The notes below the pieces were generated by a model. It saw nothing but the letters and a program-made list of their open reading frames with translations, had not been told where the DNA came from and ran no database searches. 64,000 nucleotides of DNA, taken from Nitrospira defluvii. Its GTDB lineage: Bacteria > Nitrospirota > Nitrospiria > Nitrospirales > Nitrospiraceae. Of this stretch, positions 29,153 to 38,037 are shown in pieces (position 1 is the first letter of the stretch; each line of letters begins with the position of its first letter). The translations under genes were made by a program, and so were the position numbers. Location: positions 186,001 through 250,000 of the forward strand of contig WYAX01000003.1 of NCBI GenBank assembly GCA_011525625.1, in the 5' to 3' direction.

Positions 29153-29716
29153 GTGAAGAAGCGAGAGGATGGATACTGGCTCTGTCTTCCACCAGCCGCA
29201 AGTCGTATCAAAGGAACTCCGCAAGAAGTGCCGTTGAACCGCACCGCGATGCTTGCCTTAGGCGCTGAGGTTCCTTCTCTTGCCGATGGTCGAGTATTCC
29301 GCCGTTGGACTCATCAGCGGGCATTTAAGGAATATTGGAGTGAAACCTGTCGCCGGGTCAGGATTCATGACCTGCATTTTCATGACCTGCGGCATACGTT
29401 CGCAACCAGACTCCAGCGCATCGGTGTGGATTACGAAGTCCGTCAGGCGCTCCTGGGCCATCGCATGCCCGGCATGACGGCGAACTATTCTCATGGGGGC
29501 CCGGAGTGGGACCGAAAGCTCAGATCAGCCGTGGAAGGACTCGAAAAAGCCTATCCATTGTCCTATGGATTGTCCTATGAGACGAGGGCGGCCGAGGGGG
29601 GAACTGCAGAAGTGATTAATTTTTGTATGGTGAGTCGGCTGGGATTCGAACCCAGGACCCTCGCCTTAAAAGAGCTTCTGGGCTGGTTGCTCTCACGAAT
29701 GACCAAGTGCGATTGA
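29153..29716 (+). pseudogene. C-terminal remnant of a tyrosine recombinase
   Basis: Only the catalytic half survives. HDLRHTFATRL (His and Arg of the active site), LLGHRMPGMTANYSHG (second His and nucleophile Tyr) are intact, but the first active-site arginine region and the N-terminal DNA-binding domain are absent. The chain ends by reading through the left att copy (MVSRLGFEPRTLALK), just as the intact integrase at 36726 reads through the right copy. It is therefore the leftover of an older element inserted at the same tRNA. Confidence 0.8.
29626..29672 (-). repeat. att site: 47-bp fragment of tRNA-Lys(UUU), left copy
   Basis: Identical to 37799-37845. On the minus strand it reads from the anticodon loop CTTTTAA through stem GGCGA, variable GGGTC, T-arm CTGGG-TTCGAAT-CCCAG, acceptor CCGACTC, discriminator A and CCA. 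The 5' half of the tRNA is absent, so this is a displaced 3' end produced by integration, not a working tRNA gene. Confidence 0.9.
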
Positions 29717-29850
29717 GTGAAAAAAAATCTTTGCAGAACGACTGGTTACGCGTAGCGAAGTGTGCCGGGCTGAGATTACGACACATTGGCAATCGGAACC
29801 AAAACCGTGCCCGAACCGGGACCAAAACCGGGACCAAAATTCCCTTCTCA

Positions 29851-30564
29851 CTATCTCAAAACGGGCATTTCATCCCAGGTCCGACCGCCAAGGGTACGAC
29901 CAGCTTTCTTTTTCTGAGTTCCACCCCATTGCTTGAAGAAAAATGGCACCTCCGCCGAGCGGCACTGATTCTGTAAATCCTCAACCCACGCGGCGTTCAT
30001 AGGTCTCGCATTTGGCCCTGATTCCCCCCCAACGATGACCCAGTCTATTCCCATCAAGTTAAGATTACATAAAGGGCCCAGTAGTGGTTCTAGCGACAGA
30101 AACTTGATGTGCGCAGTAGTTGCTCGAAGACGGTCGATCCGAGTCCGATGATCGTCACTCTCTACACTAACGCCCATCCATATATTAGAGGTCCATTTGA
30201 GAGATGGGCTAACTGATAACAGCCGATCCGCCCGCTTCGTCAAAACTTGGAACCGATGCCAGTTGGCATCATTCATGACTTTAAAAACCCTCTCAATGTA
30301 TTCGAGAGGCACATCTTCATGAAACAGATCACTCATTGAGTTCACGAAGATTGTCTGTGGTTTCTTCCATTTGAGCGGAACCTCAAGCATATGTGGTTGA
30401 AGGGTAAGATTGAAGCCATTCACATAGTTCGCTTGCCCCATAGCTTGCAGACGCTCAGCCATCCGTTCAGCATAACAATGCTTGCAACCAGGACTGATCT
30501 TGGTACACCCAGTCACCGGATTCCAAGTGGACTCCGTCCATTCTATGCCAGATCCTTGTGCCAT
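29851..30564 (-). CDS. DUF5131 (phage Gp37/Gp68) radical-SAM-like protein
   Basis: 237 residues. The N-terminal three-cysteine motif [22 protein letters not shown] is the family mark and resembles a radical-SAM iron-sulfur site. [15 protein letters not shown] and [10 protein letters not shown] are further conserved blocks. The start overlaps the tcmP stop by ATGA, with GGGAGG before it, so the two are translationally coupled. These proteins are common in phages and mobile elements. Their substrate is unknown; a nucleic-acid or peptide modification is possible. Confidence 0.88.
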   Translation of the reverse strand: MAQGSGIEWTESTWNPVTGCTKISPGCKHCYAERMAERLQAMGQANYVNGFNLTLQPHMLEVPLKWKKPQTIFVNSMSDLFHEDVPLEYIERVFKVMNDANWHRFQVLTKRADRLLSVSPSLKWTSNIWMGVSVESDDHRTRIDRLRATTAHIKFLSLEPLLGPLCNLNLMGIDWVIVGGESGPNARPMNAAWVEDLQNQCRSAEVPFFFKQWGGTQKKKAGRTLGGRTWDEMPVLR

Positions 30565-31469
30565 CAGCGCACCTCCCTGAGTAAATGCTGCGCGATGCGC
30601 AATGCAATATCCTTCCCTCGTTCGTTACCCACAGCAAAGCAAAGGAGGTAAAGCGGATTATTTGCCGAGTTGCGCAGTACACCTGGCTCTTTCGCAACAC
30701 CAGCAAAGATATCTTTGAGGCGATTCGTGAAATATCGCCCAATAGTTTCCATTGTTGCTTTGACTACACGCTCCTTGTCATCGCCAAAAAGCGTGGGCAT
30801 GGATTCTACTTTATAAAACTCATCGTACCATCCTTCACTTCCGAGTAGCAGACTGAGCCTGCGACGCCACGACTTGGGTATCTCGCCTGACTTTGTAAGA
30901 AGCCGATTAACTCCTATACCGAGCGGAAAGAGTAGCCATAGGTCGATAGCCTTTGTATGTGCAATGGCTTCAATGGTTTTCCACTCCACCTGCATTCCGT
31001 AAGGATCGAGAAACAGCACAGCACGATTATGTCGCCAATCCCTCGCGCACAATTCCTGTATTTTAGTGTTTGCATCTCCCTGAAGAATGCTCACTTTATT
31101 GGTGAGTCCGGGGAATTCTGACTTCAGACTTTCAAGATGAATGCACCATTCAGGATTACGTTCGATGAAGATGTATTGATCAAAACCCGGCTCAACCTGA
31201 AGTGCAAGGCGCGCAGAGCCGGCCAGAAATGACTGCGGCTCAGGCTCGACCATATCGGGAAAAAGTATACTCTGCGACGCCACATCGTCACCCTCGCGTC
31301 TAATGTCGCGGTAGCCGGTTCCGGCGAAGGCATCGATATAGAGCTTATGAAATGGGGCTTTCTTCAGAGCATTCGTATAACTCTGAAGATAATCCGACAA
31401 AACTTTCAGCTTAACGGTGGTCCACTCCCCGCCAAACTGATGTTTTTTCTGCTGCTCATCCTGAGCCAT
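30564..31469 (-). CDS. tcmP: Three-Cys-motif partner protein TcmP
   Basis: 301 residues. The name describes a family almost always encoded beside the three-cysteine DUF5131 protein, as here. Marks are [16 protein letters not shown], then [16 protein letters not shown] (a methyltransferase-like motif with D and G-G), and [14 protein letters not shown]. The Rossmann-type order suggests an S-adenosylmethionine-linked fold. It starts 19 bp after the RM gene with GAGG upstream and overlaps the DUF5131 gene by ATGA. What the pair does is not established. Confidence 0.85.
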   Translation of the reverse strand: MAQDEQQKKHQFGGEWTTVKLKVLSDYLQSYTNALKKAPFHKLYIDAFAGTGYRDIRREGDDVASQSILFPDMVEPEPQSFLAGSARLALQVEPGFDQYIFIERNPEWCIHLESLKSEFPGLTNKVSILQGDANTKIQELCARDWRHNRAVLFLDPYGMQVEWKTIEAIAHTKAIDLWLLFPLGIGVNRLLTKSGEIPKSWRRRLSLLLGSEGWYDEFYKVESMPTLFGDDKERVVKATMETIGRYFTNRLKDIFAGVAKEPGVLRNSANNPLYLLCFAVGNERGKDIALRIAQHLLREVR

Positions 31470-31488
31470 CCGCGCCTCAATTTTGTCA

Positions 31489-34320
31489 TCACTGGTTACT
31501 AAGAGTCACCTGCCTCGCATGACCTGGTGGAAGTAGCGGTTTGGTTATTTTTTCATACAAAGCAAACAGATGTTCTACCCTCTCGCGGTCACTACGAAAA
31601 GACTCACGCTGGTAGCAGCGCTCAACGGAACGATCCAAAATTGCATGAGCATCAACTAACTGAGGAGGCATCAGGAGCGGATCATATAAGTCTGCCAACG
31701 TAGAAGTGCCCTTCGGCGCAAGAAATTCACCTCGTACATCCAGTACAGTCTGTGCGGCTTTTTGAACCGAGGCACGATTCCTTTCCCGCAGGTCAAGAGG
31801 CCATGGGAAGTTGTTGTAAACAACGGTGTTTGAGTAACGATAATCCGATTTCATTCGACCGCAAACCTGCCGCGTCCATGCCATATGCATTGATGAAGAA
31901 AGCACACCAAACTCATATAAGCCGGCATCTGGCACAAACATTACCAAATTGCTTGCAATTACATTCTGTCGCACGAAACCAATAGGGATATACTTACGGT
32001 TTATTGAAGAAACAGACGGTACAAGAAGGTAGTCTTTAGCTGGTTGGCGGATTTCGGCAAACAACATCGGGTATTCCGCCTTTTGTCTGGTGGGCTTTTT
32101 CTTACTCGCCAAACGGAACTGCCGTACCGCGTCTACTCTTTCTCGAATCATTGGAACCGATCGGATTTCTTCCGGGGGGCAATCCTGCAACCAAAGGCAC
32201 CAGCGGGGTAGACTGTTAATGAACTCCTGTGAGCCAAGAAATGGGCGGATGAAGCGCTTAATTCGAGGATCTTTCCGTATCAACTCCGGCAATTCATCAT
32301 CCTCTATTATTAAGTTCCCTCCATCGACCGGCTTGCTGCCATAGACGATTTCAGGCACTGGGCAAATTGGCTTAGACCTCACAAGGACGCACACATCGGA
32401 CGCATTTACAAGATACGGGCTAATATTGGCTACAGCAGATTGCGTGGGCGAGTGAGGATCGCCATCATAATCGTAGATAGTCTTGTGCGCGGCATCGAAG
32501 GCAGCAAAGCCTATAATTACGACATGAACATGCGCTTTTCCTCGTGCTTCGCTCTCCCATGAAAATGTGCGATGGGCGAAGTGAATCTTAATATGGAAGC
32601 GTTCGAATAGTGGCTGCCAGAGTACACCTACCTGTTCCCCTTGACTGATAGAATTTGTCGAGACAAAACCAACAATAATTCGGGTTCCTTGAATAAAGTC
32701 TGCGGCCTTGCGATACCAACCCGTAACATAGTCAAGCAAACCCGATCCTGCATGTTCCCCCCAGACAGCCTCCATATCTGCAGCCTGATCCTCAGTCATG
32801 AGATGCTTTCCGACGAACGGCGGATTACCAAGAATAAAACTGCACTGTTGTTTGGGAAGAACGCTTTGCCAATCTATGCGAAGGGAATTTTCTTGAACGA
32901 TGTGAGGAGTACTTTTCAAAGGGAGTCGTCGAAAACTTTCACCAAATGCCGCGGCTACTTCAACATTCATTTGATGATCCATCAACCAGAGTGCCACCTC
33001 AGCAATCCGGACAGGCCATTCAAATAATTCGATTCCGTGGAACTGATCGACATCTACCTTGCACAAATCACGGACATCTAGAACCCGCTGTGTCCCAGCA
33101 ATCAAACGGAGCACATCAAGCTCTAGCCGCCGCACCTCACGGTACGTGAGCACAAGAAAATTGCCGCATCCGCAAGCCGGATCAAGAAATTGAAGCTTGC
33201 GTAATTTTTCGTGAAAGTCCTGCAGTCGAACTTTTCTTCGAGTCGAGCGATCACCAACTATCGTTTCAAACTCTGCACGCAAATCGTCTAAAAAAAGAGA
33301 CCGCACAACTTTTAAGATGTCTCGTTCACTAGTATAGTGAGCGCCCTGTTGCCGACGTTCCCGGTCATCTATAATTCCTTGAAAGAGTGAACCAAAGACA
33401 GCAGGCGAGATCCTCGCCCATTGAAAACGACAACACGCAACCAGAGCATTGCGCATATCCCGATTGAAATCCGCAAAGCCCAGACGTTCGGCAAATAGAG
33501 CTCCATTAACATATGGGAAAGCAGCTAGGTCTTCATCTAGAGTCTTTTGACGTCTTTCCTCTGAGGTGTTCAGAACCTCAAACAACCTGTTCAGCTGGGC
33601 GCCCAAATCAGAGCCGTCCTCACGTGTCCGATGAGTGAGAAAGTTCTGAAACGCTGCCGGCTCAAAGATGCCGGTATCTTCCGCGAACAGACAAAAAAGC
33701 ACCCGCACAAGAAATCGCTCCAGATCGTGACCTGAAAAGCCCCCATTCCCCAAGGTGTCATGGAGTTGGGCCATAATCCCGTAAGCCTCCTCATTAGCAG
33801 GATCTTCCGGGTCTAATCGGACTGGTTTTTCCCCCTTTATAAAAGCGAAAGCATGTATATGCTGGTGAAGCTCCGAGAGAAGAAACTCCTGACTACATAC
33901 CCTCCATTGATCAAATAACGGGAGATCTTTCTGATCTTCAGGCTCCAAATCGTGAAGCGCAACGCGACGAAAATCAGACACGATCACATAGCGTGGAACT
34001 TCTGAATGGCGTCCTTCTCGTACAAGATCCTGGATGTATCGAAAAGCTTGAGATTGTGCACGACCGAGATCCTGCCCAGAGGATTTATGCTCGACTAGAA
34101 CAACACCCGCCCAAAATAGATCAATGAAGTTGTACTTACCTCTAATATTGCGGACTGGCTCTTCAAACGAAGCTACGCTACGACGGCGAATCCCGAATAT
34201 TTCAAAGAACTCATTCCAGAATGTTTGCTTCTCCGCGCTTTCACTCGTAGTGCCCGCCCACTCACGGGAGAACCTGATAGCGCGATCACGAACTTCATTC
34301 CAGGAAAGGATAGGTGCCAT
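31489..34320 (-). CDS. Type IIG restriction-modification enzyme (MmeI-like)
   Basis: 943 residues combining nuclease, methyltransferase and target recognition. A PD-(D/E)XK-type nuclease is seen near residue 70 (FIDLFWAGVVLVEHKSSG, with D...EHK). A helical linker leads to the adenine methyltransferase: motif I LDPACGCGNFLVLTYREV and motif IV ILGNPPFVGKH. The C-terminal part is a target-recognition region. A single protein of this kind can both mark and cut DNA. First gene of a three-gene operon with tcmP and DUF5131. Its recognition sequence cannot be read from sequence. Confidence 0.85.
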   Translation of the reverse strand: MAPILSWNEVRDRAIRFSREWAGTTSESAEKQTFWNEFFEIFGIRRRSVASFEEPVRNIRGKYNFIDLFWAGVVLVEHKSSGQDLGRAQSQAFRYIQDLVREGRHSEVPRYVIVSDFRRVALHDLEPEDQKDLPLFDQWRVCSQEFLLSELHQHIHAFAFIKGEKPVRLDPEDPANEEAYGIMAQLHDTLGNGGFSGHDLERFLVRVLFCLFAEDTGIFEPAAFQNFLTHRTREDGSDLGAQLNRLFEVLNTSEERRQKTLDEDLAAFPYVNGALFAERLGFADFNRDMRNALVACCRFQWARISPAVFGSLFQGIIDDRERRQQGAHYTSERDILKVVRSLFLDDLRAEFETIVGDRSTRRKVRLQDFHEKLRKLQFLDPACGCGNFLVLTYREVRRLELDVLRLIAGTQRVLDVRDLCKVDVDQFHGIELFEWPVRIAEVALWLMDHQMNVEVAAAFGESFRRLPLKSTPHIVQENSLRIDWQSVLPKQQCSFILGNPPFVGKHLMTEDQAADMEAVWGEHAGSGLLDYVTGWYRKAADFIQGTRIIVGFVSTNSISQGEQVGVLWQPLFERFHIKIHFAHRTFSWESEARGKAHVHVVIIGFAAFDAAHKTIYDYDGDPHSPTQSAVANISPYLVNASDVCVLVRSKPICPVPEIVYGSKPVDGGNLIIEDDELPELIRKDPRIKRFIRPFLGSQEFINSLPRWCLWLQDCPPEEIRSVPMIRERVDAVRQFRLASKKKPTRQKAEYPMLFAEIRQPAKDYLLVPSVSSINRKYIPIGFVRQNVIASNLVMFVPDAGLYEFGVLSSSMHMAWTRQVCGRMKSDYRYSNTVVYNNFPWPLDLRERNRASVQKAAQTVLDVRGEFLAPKGTSTLADLYDPLLMPPQLVDAHAILDRSVERCYQRESFRSDRERVEHLFALYEKITKPLLPPGHARQVTLSNQ

Positions 34321-34725
34321 AGCGAAACTTTCACACTTATGAGGTCAGACTCAGAGGTTGCGCGAAGATACTTTAATCCTGTTCAAATATCCAGAGAACT
34401 TGATCCTCGTGGTCCTACTTTGACCATATAGATCAAGTGAAGCGGGGGCTGCGCCCCCGATCCCCCCGGCCGTCCGGTCCAGTGGTCCGGAACGGCCGGG
34501 CGGCCTCGTCGGGCGAGTCTTTGCGTTCCTAATCTCCCCATGGCTTCAGTATTCCTTTTCTCTTCTCTACCTTAGTAAGCAACGATCCAACAGAATGGCG
34601 GCCAAGCGGGACGCATCGCCGCCATCTTCAATAGATGAGGCCATCCATTTCCCCTCTCACCCGTTGGGATAATGGACGGGTGACAGGGTGAGATTTATCA
34701 CAGCGGGCTAGAGTGCTTTCGGAAC
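34321..34725. other. 405-bp intergenic region with strong hairpins
   Basis: Region between the putative Rep module and the RM operon, both on the minus strand. No gene is supported. It holds the two hairpins listed at 34443-34500, and probably the promoter of the RM operon at its left end. Confidence 0.5.
34443..34500. repeat. Paired GC-rich hairpins
   Basis: CGGGGGC-TGC-GCCCCCG (34443-34459) is a 7-bp stem with a 3-base loop. Five bases later CCCGGCCGT and ACGGCCGGG (34465-34473 and 34492-34500) pair, with inner CCGG/CCGG. Such stacked hairpins can end transcription, or serve as initiation structures for rolling-circle replication. The Rep-like gene lies 0.5 kb away. Confidence 0.65.
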
Positions 34726-34974
34726 CTACCCTTCCTTTATTCCCGCGCAAGACGCACAGAGCCAGACCTCATAGGGAGCCTTAGAAATATGAGCCCGCAT
34801 TTGCACTCGCGCCCAAGCCCGCTCAGATTGGCAAAATTCGCACAACCGCTCTTGATGATGTGACGTACAGATCCAATCTTTCCTGGCCCGATCATAGAGG
34901 GTGGCGGGCTGTCCGCAACAGGTGAGGCCCAAGGTGCTTTGGATTTTCACGACACAAGTGTGGGGGGCTTTCAT
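34726..34974 (-). CDS. Small cysteine-rich (zinc-binding) protein
   Basis: 82 residues. Several paired cysteines and histidines (CCGQ, ICTSHHQERLCEFCQ, WLCASCAG) suggest one or two zinc ribbons. I do not recognise the family. The start at 34974 overlaps the stop of the Rep-like gene by ATGA, with GGAGG before it, so the two are coupled. The inovirus module at 60-61 kb also has a small zinc-ribbon gene just after its Rep gene, which suggests a comparable role in replication. Confidence 0.7.
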   Translation of the reverse strand: MKAPHTCVVKIQSTLGLTCCGQPATLYDRARKDWICTSHHQERLCEFCQSERAWARVQMRAHISKAPYEVWLCASCAGIKEG

Positions 34975-35684
34975 AGCGGCCTCCATACGAGGCCCTGCCC
35001 CAGGACGAGTTGCAAAATGGTGTCGCAGAACCAGATGGGATGCCCCGAAAGCAGATCCTCCCAGGTCTTGATGAACACGATTCGAGGGATTTCGATCTCT
35101 CCCCTGATCCGGCGATAGGCGTTCCTGGTGGACCACTGGTGCCGCATTTCTTCCCACAACCGGCTGATGGGAAAGCCAAGAGACCGTTTCCAGGACCAAC
35201 ACATGTTCACGTAGCCACATTGATCCTGGACGTACTGGCTTATGACATAGCGGCTCAGACGATTCCGGGAACGATGGCTAGGCTGATAGGCCTTGATCCA
35301 GACAACCGGAGCCCCGTGGAGGCCCTGCCATTGGGCCGAGAGCCATTCCTGAGAGATCCAGAAGCGCCGGGGACGTTCTCCGTCCGGCACTCGCCAAGCC
35401 CAGAAGATATGGAGCACGCCATGCCCTTCCTCCGTCCGGACCTGGTAATACTCCAACCCCTGAAACCCCAGCTGGCGTTCAATCCGCTGGCGTAATTGCT
35501 TGTGATGGTAGGTCAGCTTTTCCGCATCCCCGCCTTCTGCCGTGGACAGCGTGACCCACAGCACTTGGAACTGATGGCACTCCCAGAACCAGAGCAGCGA
35601 CCGCACCCGGTGATAGCCCCGCTTCTGCTTCCTGGTCCATTCCCCGGCGACTGGCTCCCGCCGGAACTCCTTCCAGCGGCTCAT
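34971..35684 (-). CDS. Putative replication-initiation protein
   Basis: 237 residues. GVLHIFWAWRVPDGERPRRFW contains a histidine in a hydrophobic strand like the HUH strand of rolling-circle Rep proteins, and SRYVISQYVQDQ resembles their tyrosine helix (a Y-x3-4-Y/K pattern). The canonical second histidine is missing, so this is a weak match. Position supports it: it sits between a small HTH gene and a zinc protein, with ATGA overlaps at both ends, as in the phage module further right. It could instead be an unrelated mobile-element protein. Confidence 0.5.
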   Translation of the reverse strand: MSRWKEFRREPVAGEWTRKQKRGYHRVRSLLWFWECHQFQVLWVTLSTAEGGDAEKLTYHHKQLRQRIERQLGFQGLEYYQVRTEEGHGVLHIFWAWRVPDGERPRRFWISQEWLSAQWQGLHGAPVVWIKAYQPSHRSRNRLSRYVISQYVQDQCGYVNMCWSWKRSLGFPISRLWEEMRHQWSTRNAYRRIRGEIEIPRIVFIKTWEDLLSGHPIWFCDTILQLVLGQGLVWRPL

Positions 35685-35887
35685 CGAGCGCCCTCCGCTT
35701 GAGGAATGGCCGGACGAAGACCGGCAGACAGAATCCGTTCCAATTCCTCAATGGGAATTCGCACGGCACGCACCGACGGCTTCACATAGGCAATCTGCCG
35801 CTTCAGGATGTATTTCCTGATCGTGCTTTCTTTGAGTCCTAGCCGTTCCGCCGCTTCGCGAATCGTGATCAATTTTGTACTGACCAT
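35681..35887 (-). CDS. Excisionase-type helix-turn-helix protein
   Basis: 68 residues, nearly all one MerR/excisionase-like DNA-binding domain: KLITIREAAERLGLKESTIRKYILKRQIAYVKP, with landmarks EAAERLGLKESTIRKYI. Such proteins control excision or replication of integrated elements. The start has AAGGAGG upstream, and its stop overlaps the start of the Rep-like gene. Directly upstream lies a perfect inverted repeat (35923-35946) that could be its operator. Confidence 0.85.
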   Translation of the reverse strand: MVSTKLITIREAAERLGLKESTIRKYILKRQIAYVKPSVRAVRIPIEELERILSAGLRPAIPQAEGAR

Positions 35888-35922
35888 CTGGCACCTCCTT
35901 GGTAATGAGTTATAGATTTAGT

Positions 35923-35946
35923 TATGCCTCATATCGTTAAGGCATA
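35923..35946. promoter_or_regulatory. Candidate operator in divergent promoter region
   Basis: TATGCCT and AGGCATA form a perfect inverted repeat with a 10-base spacer, 36 bp upstream of the HTH gene and in the gap shared with the divergent zinc-finger/integrase genes. A TTGACA box follows shortly to the right. A switch between replication and integration functions is plausible. Confidence 0.55.
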
Positions 35947-36085
35947 TCCTCTATTGACACGCATTACCACTACCGAGGTACACTCTTCAAGCGATTTCAC
36001 CTCCGCGCCTACCGCCGGTCTTAACTTTTTTTGTCTGTACTAGGATGGAGTGAGATTCTCATCCACTCGTCAGGAGGAGTTCCCT

Positions 36086-36751
36086 ATGCCGGTTGATCGA
36101 GTCGGACTCTACGAGCAATTTCACGGAGAGATGAAGAAGGCGAGAGAGAGGATTCTCACCACGGCAGACGGCGAGGTGGGATGGCTCCTGAAGTTTATTC
36201 AGACGGACCTGGACACGCTCACGGCCAGTGAATGGATGGTCTTGGCGTTTGAGATCGCCAGCTTTGTCGATGACGTTGCCAATCGCCGGGGGGCGGAAAT
36301 CGCCACAGAGGCTGGTTGGAGCGTTCGATCGATTCCAGGAGAAGGATTTCGTGGCACGCTTCCCAGTCGTGGAGAGGCCAAAGAGATCCAGGCGATGGTC
36401 CTTGGCAGTCTTGAGAAGCTATGGGAAACCGCCGTCGCCGCCTTTACGTTTCCGCAATTCACGATCATTGTCACGCTGCCAGTCGAAGACGAACGCAAAG
36501 GCAGTGTGTTTGTGGCGACAAAGCGGAAAGTGAAGGAATTTGAATATCGGTTCGCTCATTTATTGGTCGACTATTCCGGGCGCATTCGCCGTTGCCCAGA
36601 GTGCCAACGAATTTATCTCGCCATTCGTGTCGATCAAATCTACTGTGGCCCTCGTTGTCAGACGCGAGTCGCGACACGCAAATGGCGAGAAAATCACAAA
36701 GCAGACCAGCGAAAGGAGAGCCATCGTGGCAAGAAAAGAAGGCAAGGATAG
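36086..36751 (+). CDS. CGNR-like zinc-finger protein upstream of the integrase
   Basis: 221 residues. The N-terminal two-thirds is an uncharacterised helical domain. The C-terminal end carries RRCPECQRIYLAIRVDQIYCGPRCQTR, a C-x2-C...C-x3-C zinc finger similar to CGNR-type DNA-binding fingers, followed by a basic tail. The start at 36086 has GGAGG upstream. Its 3' end overlaps the integrase start by 26 bp, so the two are likely made together. Probably a regulator or accessory factor of integration. Confidence 0.75.
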   Translation: MPVDRVGLYEQFHGEMKKARERILTTADGEVGWLLKFIQTDLDTLTASEWMVLAFEIASFVDDVANRRGAEIATEAGWSVRSIPGEGFRGTLPSRGEAKEIQAMVLGSLEKLWETAVAAFTFPQFTIIVTLPVEDERKGSVFVATKRKVKEFEYRFAHLLVDYSGRIRRCPECQRIYLAIRVDQIYCGPRCQTRVATRKWRENHKADQRKESHRGKKRRQG

Positions 36752-37868
36752 AGGCATCACCCAGCGGAAAGGCCGGGAAGGGTGGTGGGTGCGTGTGTAT
36801 GTCGATGGGCGGGAGCGCTGGTATCGGTGTGACACCAAGAGCCAAGCCAAAGCCCTCTATGGCCGTCTGAAAAGCGAGCACCGTGAGGGAAAGTATTTCG
36901 AAAAGACCAAGGCCGTTCCATTCCTTGAGATTGCCAAGGAATACCTGCAGATGGTGGATTCTCGCCGCGCACGCAAAGGCGACGATTTGGCGCGAATGAA
37001 TCGGTGGATCACCGCCTTTGGCGAGCAAGACGCCGCAACGATCACGCCCCGACAGATTGAAAAAGTGCTGACCGCCCTCCAAGCGGAAGGAAAAGAACCC
37101 GCCACGCTGGTCCGGCATCTCACCGTACTGAAGGCGACATTGAATCGAGCCAGACGGTTGGGCCTGTTGCGGGATAACCCTGCCACCCTTGTGAAAGCCC
37201 CCAAGCCGAACAATGTCCTGGTGCGATATCTGACTCCCGACCAGGAGACGCTGCTCCTCGAACGGTTGCCGCTCGCCTACCACTCCATTGTGATCACGGC
37301 AATGCATACCGGCTTACGGCAAGGAGAACTCCTCAGACTGACCTGGGCTGATATTGATTGGCACGTGGGAGTCTTGACGATTCATGAAACGAAGGCCGGA
37401 GAACGTCGGAGAGTCCCGATGAACTCAATCGTCGTGGGGCTGTTCAGTCAGTTGAAAGAGGAACGGTCCCCTTCACCGCTCGATCCGATTTTTCCGCATG
37501 ATGTCCGGTACCTCCGACGTGCCTTTGATCGGGCCGTGAAAGCGGCAGGGATACATCCGTTTCGTTTCCATGACCTTCGACACACGTTCGCATCACGATT
37601 GGCTATGCGGGGAGCCAACGATCGAACCCTTATGGCACTTGGAGGCTGGAAGTCACCCGCGATGTTGAGTCGATACGCACATCTGTCGCCCGCTCATCTC
37701 TGGCAGGCAGTGGAAGGACTCACGCAATCTTCAACCGTGACCAAAACCGTGACCGAGCCACTAGTCGAGTCAGAGGAAGCAGCGAAGTTATTGAAAGATA
37801 TGGTGAGTCGGCTGGGATTCGAACCCAGGACCCTCGCCTTAAAAGTTCGGCAAGTGGCAATTTACTAG
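36726..37868 (+). CDS. int: Tyrosine recombinase (integrase) of element B
   Basis: 380 residues, GTG start with AAAGGAG upstream. The N-terminal part has an AP2-like arm (GWWVRVYVDGRERWYR) and a core-binding domain (about residues 65-150). The catalytic domain shows Arg in GLRQGELLRLTWADI, HDLRHTFASRL, a tryptophan in GGWKSPAMLS where many relatives have His, and the nucleophile in SRYAHLSP. The last residues (MVSRLGFEPRTLALK and on) are encoded by the right att copy, so excision would change its C-terminus. It should integrate the element into tRNA-Lys. Confidence 0.93.
   Translation: MARKEGKDRGITQRKGREGWWVRVYVDGRERWYRCDTKSQAKALYGRLKSEHREGKYFEKTKAVPFLEIAKEYLQMVDSRRARKGDDLARMNRWITAFGEQDAATITPRQIEKVLTALQAEGKEPATLVRHLTVLKATLNRARRLGLLRDNPATLVKAPKPNNVLVRYLTPDQETLLLERLPLAYHSIVITAMHTGLRQGELLRLTWADIDWHVGVLTIHETKAGERRRVPMNSIVVGLFSQLKEERSPSPLDPIFPHDVRYLRRAFDRAVKAAGIHPFRFHDLRHTFASRLAMRGANDRTLMALGGWKSPAMLSRYAHLSPAHLWQAVEGLTQSSTVTKTVTEPLVESEEAAKLLKDMVSRLGFEPRTLALKVRQVAIY
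37799..37845 (-). repeat. att site: 47-bp fragment of tRNA-Lys(UUU), right copy
   Basis: Perfect second copy of 29626-29672, lying inside the 3' end of the integrase gene. The 5' half of the tRNA does not follow on the right, so this is a junction between two stacked elements. The intact tRNA is expected beyond the right edge of the window. Confidence 0.9.
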
Positions 37869-37997
37869 CGGCTTGATTTTTGCGAAGGTTTCCCCATTTT
37901 TATCGAGGAATCAAGCGGTTATCTAACTTCCATCGATTCTATGGTTTCCATTAAATCGAGCCCATTTTGAAAATTTTTAGCACAAATTTAGCACATC

Positions 37998-38020
37998 CGT
38001 TTTACGTAAATCGTAAAACG
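37998..38020. promoter_or_regulatory. HigA operator
   Basis: CGTTTTACG and CGTAAAACG form a perfect 9-bp inverted repeat around TAAAT, ending 17 bases before the higB start. Toxin-antitoxin operons are normally autoregulated by the antitoxin at such a site. Confidence 0.8.
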
Positions 38021-38037
38021 ATGATAAAGTAAGGACC

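Larger units (their letters stand above)
29626..37845. mobile_element. Integrated element B at tRNA-Lys
   Basis: An 8.2-kb segment flanked by perfect 47-bp direct repeats of a tRNA-Lys 3' half, with a tyrosine recombinase at its right end overlapping the repeat. Cargo is a type IIG RM-TcmP-DUF5131 operon. The remaining genes are an HTH/Rep-like/zinc-protein set and a zinc-finger gene before the integrase. No conjugation or capsid gene is visible, so it resembles a small integrative plasmid-like or satellite element carrying defence. Confidence 0.85.

Noticed and set aside
29626..29672. tRNA-Lys gene
   Set aside because: Only the 3' half from the anticodon loop onward is present; the D-arm and 5' acceptor strand are absent here and at 37799.
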